A stretch of 50,094 nucleotides of DNA from an uncultured Flavobacteriaceae bacterium (GCA_913048115.1 CAJWVI010000002.1:1-50094); one strand, 5' to 3'. Counted from the stretch's first letter, positions 16,183-25,052 are shown. The notes: generated by a model from the letters alone, not told the origin. Made by a program: numbers and translations.

Positions 16183-17493
16183 TTATTTTTTTTGCATAAT
16201 TAACATTCCTGAACTTAACTTCTTAGCCTTCCCTTTAAAGAGAGTCATATTAAAATCTTGCGGAGTATCATCTCCAGCTCCAAAACGATTATCCCAAATT
16301 TGTTTTTTATCAACTTTGATAGTTGCGATTTTTTTATAACCAATCATTTCATATGTTTCTGGATCTGCGATAGCTTCAAGAACTTCAAAACTTTCTCCAC
16401 CTTCTAGACCTTCTTTCATTCCAATCTGGGCATAAATTTTACCATCTTCAATTATAATTGGAGATTTTGGTTTAAAAATATCGTATTTTTTTTGAAGTTT
16501 CGCATAAACTTTATCTAGATTTCTTATTGTTGACAACTCAATAATTTGCTGTTCTGATCTTTTCTCTTTCAGAGAAAAGGTAACAAGACTAGTTGCTTTT
16601 TCTTCACCTATAAATTCAAAATCAACCGCTAAAGTAGAAAAATCTACTGCATCACCTTGGTTTTTTTTCTTACCCATGAGGTTGCCAAGGGCTAAAAAAG
16701 ACTCTTGGGTCCAGTCTAGTCTATATAGCCACGCAGTAGTCCAAACAGAATAACCCTCTCTTGTCTTTGTGTATGTTTTTTCAGATAACTTCAATGCCAT
16801 ATCTCTAGGAAGTCCTGATAGTTCATTTGCGGCTGCATCCGAAACAGCTTTTACTGCTAAAGCAACAGCTTCGTTTGATACAAAATTTAATTTCGTAAAA
16901 ACAACAAATGTGTTTTTTATTAAAAATTTACCTGTGTTTTTTAAGTCAGTTACACCTCGTACTGTTGTAGCAGCAACTGCTTTATCTTGCTCACTAGCGC
17001 TATATGCTCCTCTCTCACCAATAAGTGTAAGTGGATTATAATTTTCTTGGTCAAACTGGTCTAGAGCAAACCATTTGTTAACCATTTCAAAAGGTATTTT
17101 TTTTGTAGCTATAAATTTATCTATTTCATATTTAACTTGTGAGTTGTCAGCTATTATTCCAGCTGTAGCATCACTTGCTGCTCCACTAATTAATTTTCCA
17201 GCACCACTTTTTTTGATACCTAGCCGTTCTATTTCTTCATCTGTTAACCTAAAATCAGATAAGCTAAGAGAATTCAAATCAATTCTGTGATCATTATATT
17301 TATCAGGGAATGGCCAAGTTTGATATGCATTAGAAACAATATCAGAATTATCGAAAGCATCTCCAACAACCAATACATTATGGAGTGAACTTCTTTGATA
17401 TGACTGTACTTCTTCTTTGATTTTTTGCGCGGAAACCACTTGAATAGCTAATAATAAAATTAGCGATACAATGGTGTTTGTTTTGTTTTTCAT
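16183..17493 (-). CDS. Exported protein with FlgT-C-like end; first gene of the four-gene operon
   Basis: A 436-residue protein, function unknown. The signal peptide is about 1-22 (ends VVSAQ). An early motif is YQRSSLHNVLVVGDAFDN, then TWPFPDKYNDHRID. The middle (about 80-330) is helical and Ala/Lys rich with a CsgG-like alternation (FLIKNTFVVFTKLNFVSNE). The last about 100 residues contain DGKIYAQIGMKEGLEGGESFEVLE then GYKKIATIKV, like the SH3-like FlgT C-terminal domain (a 'G-x-Y/V-I-x-x-G-x-x-x-G-L/V-x-x-G-D/E' pattern). It is the leader gene, with 2 bp to the next. The upstream region has a perfect 14-bp palindrome (17562-17575). Confidence 0.75.
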   Translation of the reverse strand: MKNKTNTIVSLILLLAIQVVSAQKIKEEVQSYQRSSLHNVLVVGDAFDNSDIVSNAYQTWPFPDKYNDHRIDLNSLSLSDFRLTDEEIERLGIKKSGAGKLISGAASDATAGIIADNSQVKYEIDKFIATKKIPFEMVNKWFALDQFDQENYNPLTLIGERGAYSASEQDKAVAATTVRGVTDLKNTGKFLIKNTFVVFTKLNFVSNEAVALAVKAVSDAAANELSGLPRDMALKLSEKTYTKTREGYSVWTTAWLYRLDWTQESFLALGNLMGKKKNQGDAVDFSTLAVDFEFIGEEKATSLVTFSLKEKRSEQQIIELSTIRNLDKVYAKLQKKYDIFKPKSPIIIEDGKIYAQIGMKEGLEGGESFEVLEAIADPETYEMIGYKKIATIKVDKKQIWDNRFGAGDDTPQDFNMTLFKGKAKKLSSGMLIMQKK

Positions 17494-17561
17494 GATTTGT
17501 TTTGAATTAGTATTTAGTTTAATATTAATTATTTTTTACTTGACCTTAAAAAAAAATACAG

Positions 17562-17575
17562 GAAACTATAGTTTC
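17562..17575. promoter_or_regulatory. Perfect palindrome upstream of the four-gene operon
   Basis: GAAACTATAGTTTC is a perfect 14-bp palindrome, 69 bp upstream of the first ATG of the minus-strand operon. It may be an operator; the binding protein is unknown. Confidence 0.35.
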
Positions 17576-17756
17576 TTCTAAAAATAATAATGTGGAAATA
17601 TCTTAAATAAAAACGGACAAGATAGCCCATCTTTAGCCCAGATAATAAAATCTACCTAGCAGGAAATCTAATAGATATTTAGTGTTAGGATAACCAGGGT
17701 CACATTAAAAAATGTATTGTAAAACAAAAATTTAGCCTAAATAATAATTCTCACAA

Positions 17757-17778
17757 TATACTATGCATGCATAATATA
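17757..17778. promoter_or_regulatory. Candidate MarR operator
   Basis: A 22-bp palindrome with one mismatched pair, centred on ATGCATGCAT (17763-17772). It covers the expected -33 position of the marR promoter and ends 8 bp before its -7 box. This is the location expected for autorepression by MarR. Confidence 0.55.
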
Positions 17779-17785
17779 TTTAGAG

Positions 17786-17793
17786 TATCTTTG
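17786..17793 (+). promoter_or_regulatory. marR-fad operon -7 box
   Basis: TATCTTTG, a full match to TAnnTTTG, 30 nt upstream of the TTG start of marR. Confidence 0.6.
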
Positions 17794-17823
17794 ATTTTAA
17801 GTTAACCAAAGAATAAAGATTCA

Positions 17824-18273
17824 TTGAAAGAGAAGACGATAGATTATATACTAAGAGCCACATGGATGGCTGTTCAAAAAATGTATAATGAAAAAGCAGG
17901 TGCTAAAGGTAGTACCATGGCTACTGGTTTCGCACTCATAAGCATCGATCCAGAACAGGGCACTCCTTCTACTGCTTTAGGGCCTAAAATGGGCATCGAA
18001 GCAACTTCATTATCACGTACTTTAAAAAAAATGGAAGAACAGGGGCTTATACAGCGTCGGCCAAACCCAGAAGACGGCCGCGGGGTTTTAATACACTTAA
18101 CTCCTTTTGGAGTAGAAATGAGAGAATTCTCAAAGAGCGTTGTTTTTACCTTTGACGAGACTGTAAAAGAGCATATTTCTGAGGAAGAAATTAAAACATT
18201 CAAAAAAGTTGCTAGTACCATGATGGAACTCATCAACAACAAAAACATATACAAGAAAGTAATACATAATTAA
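17824..18273 (+). CDS. MarR family regulator of the beta-oxidation operon
   Basis: A 149-residue winged-helix regulator. A helix region (ATWMAVQKMYNEKA) is followed by the recognition helix SLSRTLKKMEEQGLIQRR and the wing, NPEDGRGVLIHLTPFG, typical of MarR (the D-x-R-G pattern is kept). The start is TTG at 17824; the next ATG (inside WMAVQ) would remove part of the dimerisation helix. It lies 5 bp before fadN, so it is the first gene of the operon. It probably represses the operon, with an acyl-CoA or fatty acid as a plausible ligand; a candidate operator sits in its promoter. The ligand is inferred from context only. Confidence 0.9.
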   Translation: MKEKTIDYILRATWMAVQKMYNEKAGAKGSTMATGFALISIDPEQGTPSTALGPKMGIEATSLSRTLKKMEEQGLIQRRPNPEDGRGVLIHLTPFGVEMREFSKSVVFTFDETVKEHISEEEIKTFKKVASTMMELINNKNIYKKVIHN

Positions 18274-18278
18274 ACAGT

Positions 18279-20687
18279 ATGTCTAAAAGAAGAATCAACA
18301 AAGTAGCCGTTGTAGGCTCAGGAATTATGGGAAGCGCTATCGCTTGCCATTTCGCAAACATTGGTGTAGAGGTCTTATTACTTGACATTGTACCCCGAGA
18401 ATTAACAGATACAGAAACAGCAAAAGGGCTCACTCTACAAAATAAAGTGGTGCGCAACCGCCTAGTAAACGATGCGCTTAAAGCATCGATAAAATCAAAG
18501 CCTGCTCCCTTATATAACACTGTTTTTGCAAAACGTATTTCAACTGGAAACCTAGAAGACGACATTACTAAAATAGGAAGTGTAGACTGGATTATTGAGG
18601 TAGTTGTAGAGCGTCTGGACATCAAACAGAAGGTGTTTGAAAACTTAGAAAAGCACAGAACACCTGGTACCTTAATTACATCAAACACTTCTGGTATTCC
18701 TATAGGGTTTATGAGTGAAGGACGTAGTGAAGATTTTCAGAAACATTTCTGCGGGACTCATTTTTTCAACCCGCCCCGATACTTAAAGTTGTTTGAAATA
18801 ATTCCTGGACCAAAGACAGATCCAGAAGTACTTGATTTCTTTAATAGCTATGGAGAACAGTTTTTAGGAAAAACCACCGTTATAGCAAAAGACACTCCAG
18901 CATTTATTGGAAACCGTATTGGAATCTTTTCAATCATGAGTTTATTCCATACCGTTAAAGAGATGGGATTAACAATTGAAGAGGTTGATAAACTATCTGG
19001 CCCCGTGATTGGTCGCCCAAAATCGGCAACCTTTAGAACTGTAGATTTGGTAGGTCTTGATACCTTAGTACATGTTGCTAACGGTATTAGAGAAAACTGC
19101 CCCACCGATGAGCGCTTGGCCTTATTCCAATTGCCAGATTTCATAGGCACCATGATGGAGAACAAATGGCTAGGAAGTAAAACCGGGCAAGGTTTTTATA
19201 AAAAAACAAAAAACGGGGAAGGTAAAACCGAAATATTAAGTCTAGACTTAAATTCGCTTGAATACAGAGCTCCACAAAAAGCTAAATTTGCTACACTAGA
19301 GCTTACCAAGTCCATAGATAATGTAACAGATCGTTTTACAGTGCTTGTAAATGGTAAAGACAAAGCAGGAACCTTTTATAGAAAAACATTGGCATCCTTA
19401 TTTGCATACGTAAGTAACCGTATTCCAGAAATATCAGATGAGCTTTACAAGATTGATGATGCCATGAAGGCTGGTTTTGGCTGGCAACATGGCCCATTCC
19501 AGATTTGGGACGCTATTGGTGTACAGGCTGGTATTAAAATCATGAAAGCCGAAGGACAACAACCTGCTCCTTGGGTTACTGAAATGATAGCTACTGGAAG
19601 TACTTCCTTTTACACTGTAAAACAAGGCGCTACTTATTTCTATGATATTCCTTCTAAAACACAAACCAAAGTCCCTGGACAAGATTCTTTTATCATACTA
19701 GACAATATTAGAGAATCTAGCGCAGTGTTTAAAAACAGTGGTGTTGTTATAGAAGACTTGGGTGATGGAATCTTAAACTGTGAGTTTAGATCAAAAATGA
19801 ATAGCATTGGCGGTGATGTTCTAGCTGGCATCAATAAAGCCATAGACCTAGCAGAAAAAGATTTTGACGGCTTAGTACTTGGTAACCAAGGAGCAAATTT
19901 CTCTGTAGGGGCTAATATTGGTATGATTTTTATGATGGCTGCAGAGCAAGAATATGACGAGCTAAATGCAGCTATTAGATATTTCCAAGATACGGTTATG
20001 CGTTTGCGCTACTGCTCTATTCCAACGGTAATGGCCCCTCATGGTATGACCCTGGGTGGTGGTTGTGAATTAACCTTGCACGCAGATCGTGTTGTTGCAG
20101 CTGCAGAGAGTTATATTGGACTGGTTGAGTTTGGTGTTGGAGTAATACCTGGCGGAGGTGGTTCTAAAGAAATGGCATTACGCGCTAGTGATATGTTCCA
20201 AAAGGGAGATGTTGAACTTAATGTATTGCAGGAGCATTTCTTAACCATTGGTATGGCAAAGGTATCTACCTCAGCACATGAGGCTTATGATTTAGACATT
20301 CTTAAACCAGGTAAAGACATCGTTGTTGTAAATACAGCTAGACAAATCGCTACAGCCAAAGCTGTAGCGAGGCAAATGGCAGATATGGGGTATACCAAGC
20401 CTGCAACTAGAAACGATGTGAAAGTCTTAGGAAAGCAAGCATTAGGCATGTTCCTGGCTGGAACAGACGCCATGAATGCTAGTCAATATATAAGTGAGCA
20501 TGATCAAAAAATCGCTAACAAACTAGCCTATGTAATGGCAGGTGGTGATTTAAGTGAACCCACCTTAGTAAGTGAGCAATATCTTTTAGACCTAGAGCGG
20601 GAAGCTTTCCTTAGTTTAACTGGAGAACGCAAAACCTTAGAACGTTTACAACACATGATTCAAAAAGGAAAACCGTTGAGAAATTAA
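18279..20687 (+). CDS. fadN: 3-hydroxyacyl-CoA dehydrogenase/enoyl-CoA hydratase fusion (FadN type)
   Basis: Bifunctional enzyme for the hydration and second oxidation step of fatty-acid beta-oxidation. In the 802-residue protein the dehydrogenase comes first (NAD motif VVGSGIMGSAIACHF at about 10-25, THFFNPPRYLKLFEIIPG in the middle and the C-terminal HAD repeat around 310-450) and the crotonase domain second (ANFSVGANIG, then HGMTLGGGCELTLHADRV and GVGVIPGGGGSKEMALR). This domain order is that of B. subtilis FadN, opposite to E. coli FadB. It is 5 bp after marR and 133 bp before the thiolase gene. Confidence 0.94.
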   Translation: MSKRRINKVAVVGSGIMGSAIACHFANIGVEVLLLDIVPRELTDTETAKGLTLQNKVVRNRLVNDALKASIKSKPAPLYNTVFAKRISTGNLEDDITKIGSVDWIIEVVVERLDIKQKVFENLEKHRTPGTLITSNTSGIPIGFMSEGRSEDFQKHFCGTHFFNPPRYLKLFEIIPGPKTDPEVLDFFNSYGEQFLGKTTVIAKDTPAFIGNRIGIFSIMSLFHTVKEMGLTIEEVDKLSGPVIGRPKSATFRTVDLVGLDTLVHVANGIRENCPTDERLALFQLPDFIGTMMENKWLGSKTGQGFYKKTKNGEGKTEILSLDLNSLEYRAPQKAKFATLELTKSIDNVTDRFTVLVNGKDKAGTFYRKTLASLFAYVSNRIPEISDELYKIDDAMKAGFGWQHGPFQIWDAIGVQAGIKIMKAEGQQPAPWVTEMIATGSTSFYTVKQGATYFYDIPSKTQTKVPGQDSFIILDNIRESSAVFKNSGVVIEDLGDGILNCEFRSKMNSIGGDVLAGINKAIDLAEKDFDGLVLGNQGANFSVGANIGMIFMMAAEQEYDELNAAIRYFQDTVMRLRYCSIPTVMAPHGMTLGGGCELTLHADRVVAAAESYIGLVEFGVGVIPGGGGSKEMALRASDMFQKGDVELNVLQEHFLTIGMAKVSTSAHEAYDLDILKPGKDIVVVNTARQIATAKAVARQMADMGYTKPATRNDVKVLGKQALGMFLAGTDAMNASQYISEHDQKIANKLAYVMAGGDLSEPTLVSEQYLLDLEREAFLSLTGERKTLERLQHMIQKGKPLRN

Positions 20688-20820
20688 TACCATTTTAATA
20701 TCCTGGACTCAGCCCTAATGATGGTTAAGCAGATGTTACTTTAAATAATTATTTAGCTAATAAAGCAAACACCTAACCAATACTCATAAAGTAGAGACTC
20801 CAAACAAATATAAATTTGAC

Positions 20821-22011
20821 ATGAAAACAGCATACATAGTAAAGGCATACCGCACCGCAGTTGGAAAAGCTCCAAAAGGAGTGTTCCGCTTTAAAAGAAC
20901 AGATGAATTGGCCGCAGAGACCATTAAATATATGATGGAAAAACTGCCAGAATTAGACCCAAAACGTATCGATGACGTTATTGTAGGTAACGCAATGCCA
21001 GAGGGTGCACAAGGTCTTAACATGGCACGTCTTATTTCTTTGATGGGCTTAGACATTGTGGATGTTCCTGGAGTAACTGTAAACCGTTTTTGTTCTAGTG
21101 GTATTGAAACTATTGGAATGGCAGTTGCAAAAATACAGTCTGGAATGGGCGATTGTATAATAGCAGGAGGAGCAGAATCAATGAGCAGTGTTCCAATGAC
21201 AGGTTTTAAACCTGAGCTAAATTATGATGTAGTACAATCTGGTCATGAAGACTATTACTGGGGCATGGGAAATACGGCAGAAGCTGTGGCCAAAGAGTTT
21301 AAAGTCTCTCGTGAAGATCAAGATGCCTTTGCATATCACTCTCACATGAAGGCATTAAAAGCACAGGCAGAAAATCGTTTTCAAGATCAAATAGTCCCTA
21401 TTACTGTAGATCAAACATTTATCAATCAAGCCGGTAAAAAAGAAACAAAAAGCTACATAGTTCATAAAGATGAAGGCCCAAGAGAAGGTACTAGTAAAGA
21501 AGCTTTAGCAAAACTCAGGGCTGTATTTGCCGCAGGAGGTAGTGTTACGGCTGGTAACTCATCACAAATGAGTGATGGTGCAGCCTTTGTAATGGTGATG
21601 AGTGAAGAAATGGTGAAAGAACTAAACCTTGAACCAATTGCAAGAATGGTAAACTATGCTGCTGCAGGAGTTGAACCGCGCATTATGGGAATTGGCCCTG
21701 TAAAAGCTATCCCAAAGGCATTGAAACAAGCTGGTTTAAAACAAGAAGACATTAAGCTTATTGAACTAAATGAAGCCTTTGCCTCACAATCTCTAGCAGT
21801 AGTAAGAGCATTAGACTTAAATCCAGATATTATAAACGTAAATGGTGGTGCTATTGCACTAGGGCACCCACTTGGATGTACAGGAGCTAAGCTGTCGGTA
21901 CAACTATTTGATGAGATGAGAAAGCGAGATATGGCGGGTGAGTATGGCATGGTAACAATGTGTGTAGGAACCGGTCAAGGTGCTGCTGGAATTTTTGAAT
22001 TTTTAAAATAA
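20821..22011 (+). CDS. fadA: Acetyl-CoA C-acyltransferase (3-ketoacyl-CoA thiolase)
   Basis: Releases acetyl-CoA from 3-ketoacyl-CoA, the last step of beta-oxidation. The 396-residue protein has the thiolase triad: Cys91 in NRFCSSG (nucleophile), His349 in GHPLGCTGAK and Cys381 in CVGTGQG, with NEAFASQS preceding. The length is standard. It lies between fadN and fadE. The 133-bp gap before it is the longest in the operon; a TAAATTTG sequence at 20811-20818 abuts the ATG but is too close to serve as a normal promoter. Confidence 0.95.
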   Translation: MKTAYIVKAYRTAVGKAPKGVFRFKRTDELAAETIKYMMEKLPELDPKRIDDVIVGNAMPEGAQGLNMARLISLMGLDIVDVPGVTVNRFCSSGIETIGMAVAKIQSGMGDCIIAGGAESMSSVPMTGFKPELNYDVVQSGHEDYYWGMGNTAEAVAKEFKVSREDQDAFAYHSHMKALKAQAENRFQDQIVPITVDQTFINQAGKKETKSYIVHKDEGPREGTSKEALAKLRAVFAAGGSVTAGNSSQMSDGAAFVMVMSEEMVKELNLEPIARMVNYAAAGVEPRIMGIGPVKAIPKALKQAGLKQEDIKLIELNEAFASQSLAVVRALDLNPDIINVNGGAIALGHPLGCTGAKLSVQLFDEMRKRDMAGEYGMVTMCVGTGQGAAGIFEFLK

Positions 22012-22053
22012 AAATACCCTCTACAGAGGAAATTGCAAATAAATAAAATTAAT

Positions 22054-23856
22054 ATGGCTATACAAGAAAATAAAAATATCCTTAGAGGAGGGCAATTTTT
22101 AGTAAAAGAAACAGACTGTAATGATATATTCACACCTGAAGATTTTAGTGAAGAACAGCGCATGATGAAAGAAGCTGTAATGGAATTTAATGATCGTGAG
22201 ATTATTATACACCGTTCCCGTTTTGAATCAAAAGATTTTGCACTTACAGAAGAGGTAATGCGTAAGGCTGGAGCACTTGGATTTTTGAGTGTTGCAGTAC
22301 CAGAAAAGTTTGGCGGTATGGGCATGGGCTTTGTTTCTACCGTATTAACCTGTGACTATATTTCTAGTGGAACAGGATCATTCTCTACCGCCTTTGGCGC
22401 ACATACTGGTATTGGAACCATGCCAATTACATTATATGGTACAGAAGAACAAAGAAATAAGTATGTTCCAAAACTTGCTAGTGGTGAGTGGTTTGGAGCT
22501 TACTGCTTGACAGAACCTAGTGCTGGTAGTGATGCAAACTCAGGAAAAACAAAAGCTGTACTAAGTGAAGATGGAACACATTATAACATCACTGGACAAA
22601 AAATGTGGATTTCTAACGCAGGGTTTTGTAGCGTGATGATCGTTTTTGCTCGTATTGAAGATGACAAAAACATTACTGGTTTCATTGTAGAAAATGACGC
22701 AACTAATGGAATTACCATGGGTGAGGAAGAACACAAGCTTGGGATTAGAGCCTCCTCTACACGCCAAGTATTCTTTAATGACACAAAAGTACCAATAGAA
22801 AACATGTTGGCAGGACGTGGTGAAGGATTTAAAATAGCTATGAATGCTTTAAATGTTGGACGAATTAAATTGGCTGCTGCTTGTTTAGATTCACAAAGAC
22901 GTATCGTTAGCGGAGCAACCCAATACGCTACACAGCGTAAGCAATTTGAAACTCCTATTTCAGAGTTTGGTGCTATTAAAGCTAAAATTGCAGAAATTAC
23001 AACCAACGCTTTTGTTGGAGAATCTGCTACGTACAGAGCTTCTAAAAATATCGAAGACAGAATTAATATTAGAATTTCTGAGGGAAATACACATCAAGAA
23101 GCAGAATTGAAAGGGGTAGAAGAATATGCTATTGAGTGTTCTATCTTAAAAGTAGCTGTTTCTGAAGATGTTCAAAATTGCGCCGATGAAGGAATCCAGA
23201 TTTTTGGTGGTATGGGCTTCTCTGAAGACACTCCAATGGAGGCTGCTTGGCGCGATGCACGTATTACTCGTATTTATGAAGGAACTAACGAGATTAACCG
23301 CATGCTTTCTGTAGGTATGTTGGTTAAGAAAGCCATGAAAGGCCATATAGACTTACTCGGTCCTGCACAGGCTGTAGCAGATGATCTTATGGGGATACCT
23401 TCTTTTGAAACACCAGATTTTTCTGAAACCTTAAGTGAAGAAAAAGACATGATCTCTAAATTAAAGAAAGTGTTTTTAATGGTTGCGGGTGCCGCGGTAC
23501 AGAAATTTGGACCAGAACTTGAAGAGCACCAACAAATGCTTTTGGCAGCTAGTGATATTTTAATAGAAATATACATGGCAGAGAGTGCTGTGTTGCGTGC
23601 TGAGAAAAACACCAAGCGAAGTTCAGAAAATGCAAACTATCATGTAGCTATGGCGCAATTGTATTTATACAATGCGGTAGACATCATAGAAACCAAAGCC
23701 AAGATGGCTATCATATCATTTGCGGAAGGTGACGAACAACGTATGATGCTTATGGGCTTAAGAAGATATGTAAAGTACCAGAATATGCCAAATATCGTTG
23801 GGCTTCGTAACATGATTGCAGAAAAGGTAAGCGCAGAAAACACATACCCTTTTTAA
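22054..23856 (+). CDS. fadE: Acyl-CoA dehydrogenase (FadE type, long form)
   Basis: FAD enzyme for the first oxidation of acyl-CoA. The 600-residue protein has the three-domain acyl-CoA dehydrogenase core: N-terminal helices, a middle domain (GAYCLTEPSAGSDANSG, then KMWISNAGF) and the C-terminal helical domain with QIFGGMGFSEDTPMEAAWRDA. The catalytic Glu lies in RIYEGTNEINR. An extra helical domain of about 150 residues at the C-terminus is shared with long-form FadE proteins. I chose ATG 22054 (MAIQENKN); an in-frame TTG at 22033 is less likely. It is 42 bp after the thiolase gene and ends the operon at a strong terminator. Confidence 0.94.
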   Translation: MAIQENKNILRGGQFLVKETDCNDIFTPEDFSEEQRMMKEAVMEFNDREIIIHRSRFESKDFALTEEVMRKAGALGFLSVAVPEKFGGMGMGFVSTVLTCDYISSGTGSFSTAFGAHTGIGTMPITLYGTEEQRNKYVPKLASGEWFGAYCLTEPSAGSDANSGKTKAVLSEDGTHYNITGQKMWISNAGFCSVMIVFARIEDDKNITGFIVENDATNGITMGEEEHKLGIRASSTRQVFFNDTKVPIENMLAGRGEGFKIAMNALNVGRIKLAAACLDSQRRIVSGATQYATQRKQFETPISEFGAIKAKIAEITTNAFVGESATYRASKNIEDRINIRISEGNTHQEAELKGVEEYAIECSILKVAVSEDVQNCADEGIQIFGGMGFSEDTPMEAAWRDARITRIYEGTNEINRMLSVGMLVKKAMKGHIDLLGPAQAVADDLMGIPSFETPDFSETLSEEKDMISKLKKVFLMVAGAAVQKFGPELEEHQQMLLAASDILIEIYMAESAVLRAEKNTKRSSENANYHVAMAQLYLYNAVDIIETKAKMAIISFAEGDEQRMMLMGLRRYVKYQNMPNIVGLRNMIAEKVSAENTYPF

Positions 23857-23862
23857 AATAAA

Positions 23863-23904
23863 AAAAATAAAAGCGCCACAGCTTCCTGTGGCGCTTTTAT
23901 TTTT
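23863..23904. terminator. Bidirectional terminator shared by the fad operon and the EEP gene
   Basis: AAGCGCCACA, a GCTTCC loop and TGTGGCGCTT, flanked by A and T tracts. The right arm overlaps the stop codon of the convergent minus-strand gene (23897-23899), so the terminator includes the end of that CDS. Confidence 0.88.
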
Positions 23905-25048
23905 TCACAACCTTTAGGGTTTCTAGCACGGTGCTTCCATCCCAAAAACGCACCATATAAAGACCACTGGCAAGATGCGAGATATCTATCTGAGATTGGC
24001 TTTGATGATCAATAACCTTCTGCTCAAGCAAAGCACCTAACATATTATAAATAGTAACCTTGTGTATTGGACCTGCACTTAGATTGTTAAAAAAGAGAAC
24101 GTCATCTATTGGGTTTGGAAATGCAATAACTTTGGTTTTAGGGTTTGTGCTACTTCCTAGTGTTTGTGAAATTGGCAACCGAATTCCTACTGGGCGATGA
24201 TCAGAGACATATTCATCATACTGGCTAAAGCCACCTTGAAGATACGCATCTATTTTTATAGTTTGTGTTACTGCATTTGGCATTGAGTTTAATTCAAAAA
24301 GCTCATTGCTAATTAAAATGTGATCTAAATGTGATGGCCAATTTGGAAATGACCAATTTGAAATACTCCCCTGGGCAATATTCATATCTGCAAAAAGGTA
24401 AGACGCTGGGTCATTCAAAAAAGGTGCAAATACATTATGAATGTCTGGATCAATTAGAACGTCATTTAAGTCTCCAACTACAAAAACAGCAGCATTAGCC
24501 AAATTGGTATCTATGTAATCTTTCATAAGTACATTAGCAGTAAAACGACGGGTTTCCTCATCCCAAGAATCTTCTGGTTCCAAAAGACCGTTCCCGCAGC
24601 ATTTATAGTGGTTATTTATAATAACAAAATCTTGATTTGCATAACTAACCTCAATTACCATTGGAAACCTAGGAAAGTTATTCCACTCTGGGGCTTGGGT
24701 AAACAGCTCGTAAGCGCTAGTAATCTCAACAACATCATGCCTGTAAATAAAGGCTAATCCTGCTCGATCTAGGGATTGAGAATATACGGTGTAATCATCC
24801 AGAAAAGTATCTAAATCTTCTAATACTTGATAATTCTGCACCTCCTGTATCGCAATGATATCTGCATCTAGTGCTTCAATAATTGCAAGAACGTATTGCA
24901 AGGTTGCAGGCTCATTTTTTGGGAAGTTTTCAATATTCCAGGTAACAACCTCAAAGGTTTCTTGTGTTCCAAACTCAAGATCATCTAATGTCTGAGCAAA
25001 TAATTGCAAAGGACTTAATAGAATTAAACATAGGAGTTTATTTATCAT
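23897..25048 (-). CDS. Secreted endonuclease/exonuclease/phosphatase-family protein with T9SS sorting domain
   Basis: A 383-residue protein: signal peptide (1-18, ending LFAQ), an EEP fold domain (about 30-290) and a Por sorting domain (about 300-383, with AFPNPIDDVLFFNNL, LLEQKVID and LASGLYMVRF). Catalytic motifs of the family are visible: VTWNIENFPKN (metal-binding Asn), IAIQEVQ (Glu), NNHYKC, VGDLNDV (Asp/Asn) and SDHRPVG (Asp-His). From the family it hydrolyses phosphodiester bonds, probably extracellular DNA or RNA, though phosphatase activity is possible. The T9SS domain places it at the surface or outside. Its -7 box almost touches the ATG. Confidence 0.92.
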   Translation of the reverse strand: MINKLLCLILLSPLQLFAQTLDDLEFGTQETFEVVTWNIENFPKNEPATLQYVLAIIEALDADIIAIQEVQNYQVLEDLDTFLDDYTVYSQSLDRAGLAFIYRHDVVEITSAYELFTQAPEWNNFPRFPMVIEVSYANQDFVIINNHYKCCGNGLLEPEDSWDEETRRFTANVLMKDYIDTNLANAAVFVVGDLNDVLIDPDIHNVFAPFLNDPASYLFADMNIAQGSISNWSFPNWPSHLDHILISNELFELNSMPNAVTQTIKIDAYLQGGFSQYDEYVSDHRPVGIRLPISQTLGSSTNPKTKVIAFPNPIDDVLFFNNLSAGPIHKVTIYNMLGALLEQKVIDHQSQSQIDISHLASGLYMVRFWDGSTVLETLKVVKK

Positions 25049-25052
25049 GCTA

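Larger units (their letters stand above)
17494..17823. other. Divergent regulatory region between the four-gene operon and the fad operon
   Basis: A 330-bp AT-rich region without a gene. It holds the marR -7 box (17786-17793), a 22-bp imperfect palindrome overlapping the marR -33 position (17757-17778) and a 14-bp perfect palindrome (17562-17575) on the side of the four-gene operon. No full TAnnTTTG box is visible for the minus-strand operon; a shortened TATCTTG occurs on the minus strand near 17620. Confidence 0.6.

Noticed and set aside
20811-20818. TAAATTTG before fadA as an internal promoter
   Set aside because: It lies 2 nt from the ATG, no -33 element is present, and the gene fits the fad operon.
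22581-23006. Long antisense ORF inside fadE
   Set aside because: A shadow frame of a clear acyl-CoA dehydrogenase; no start context or family resemblance.
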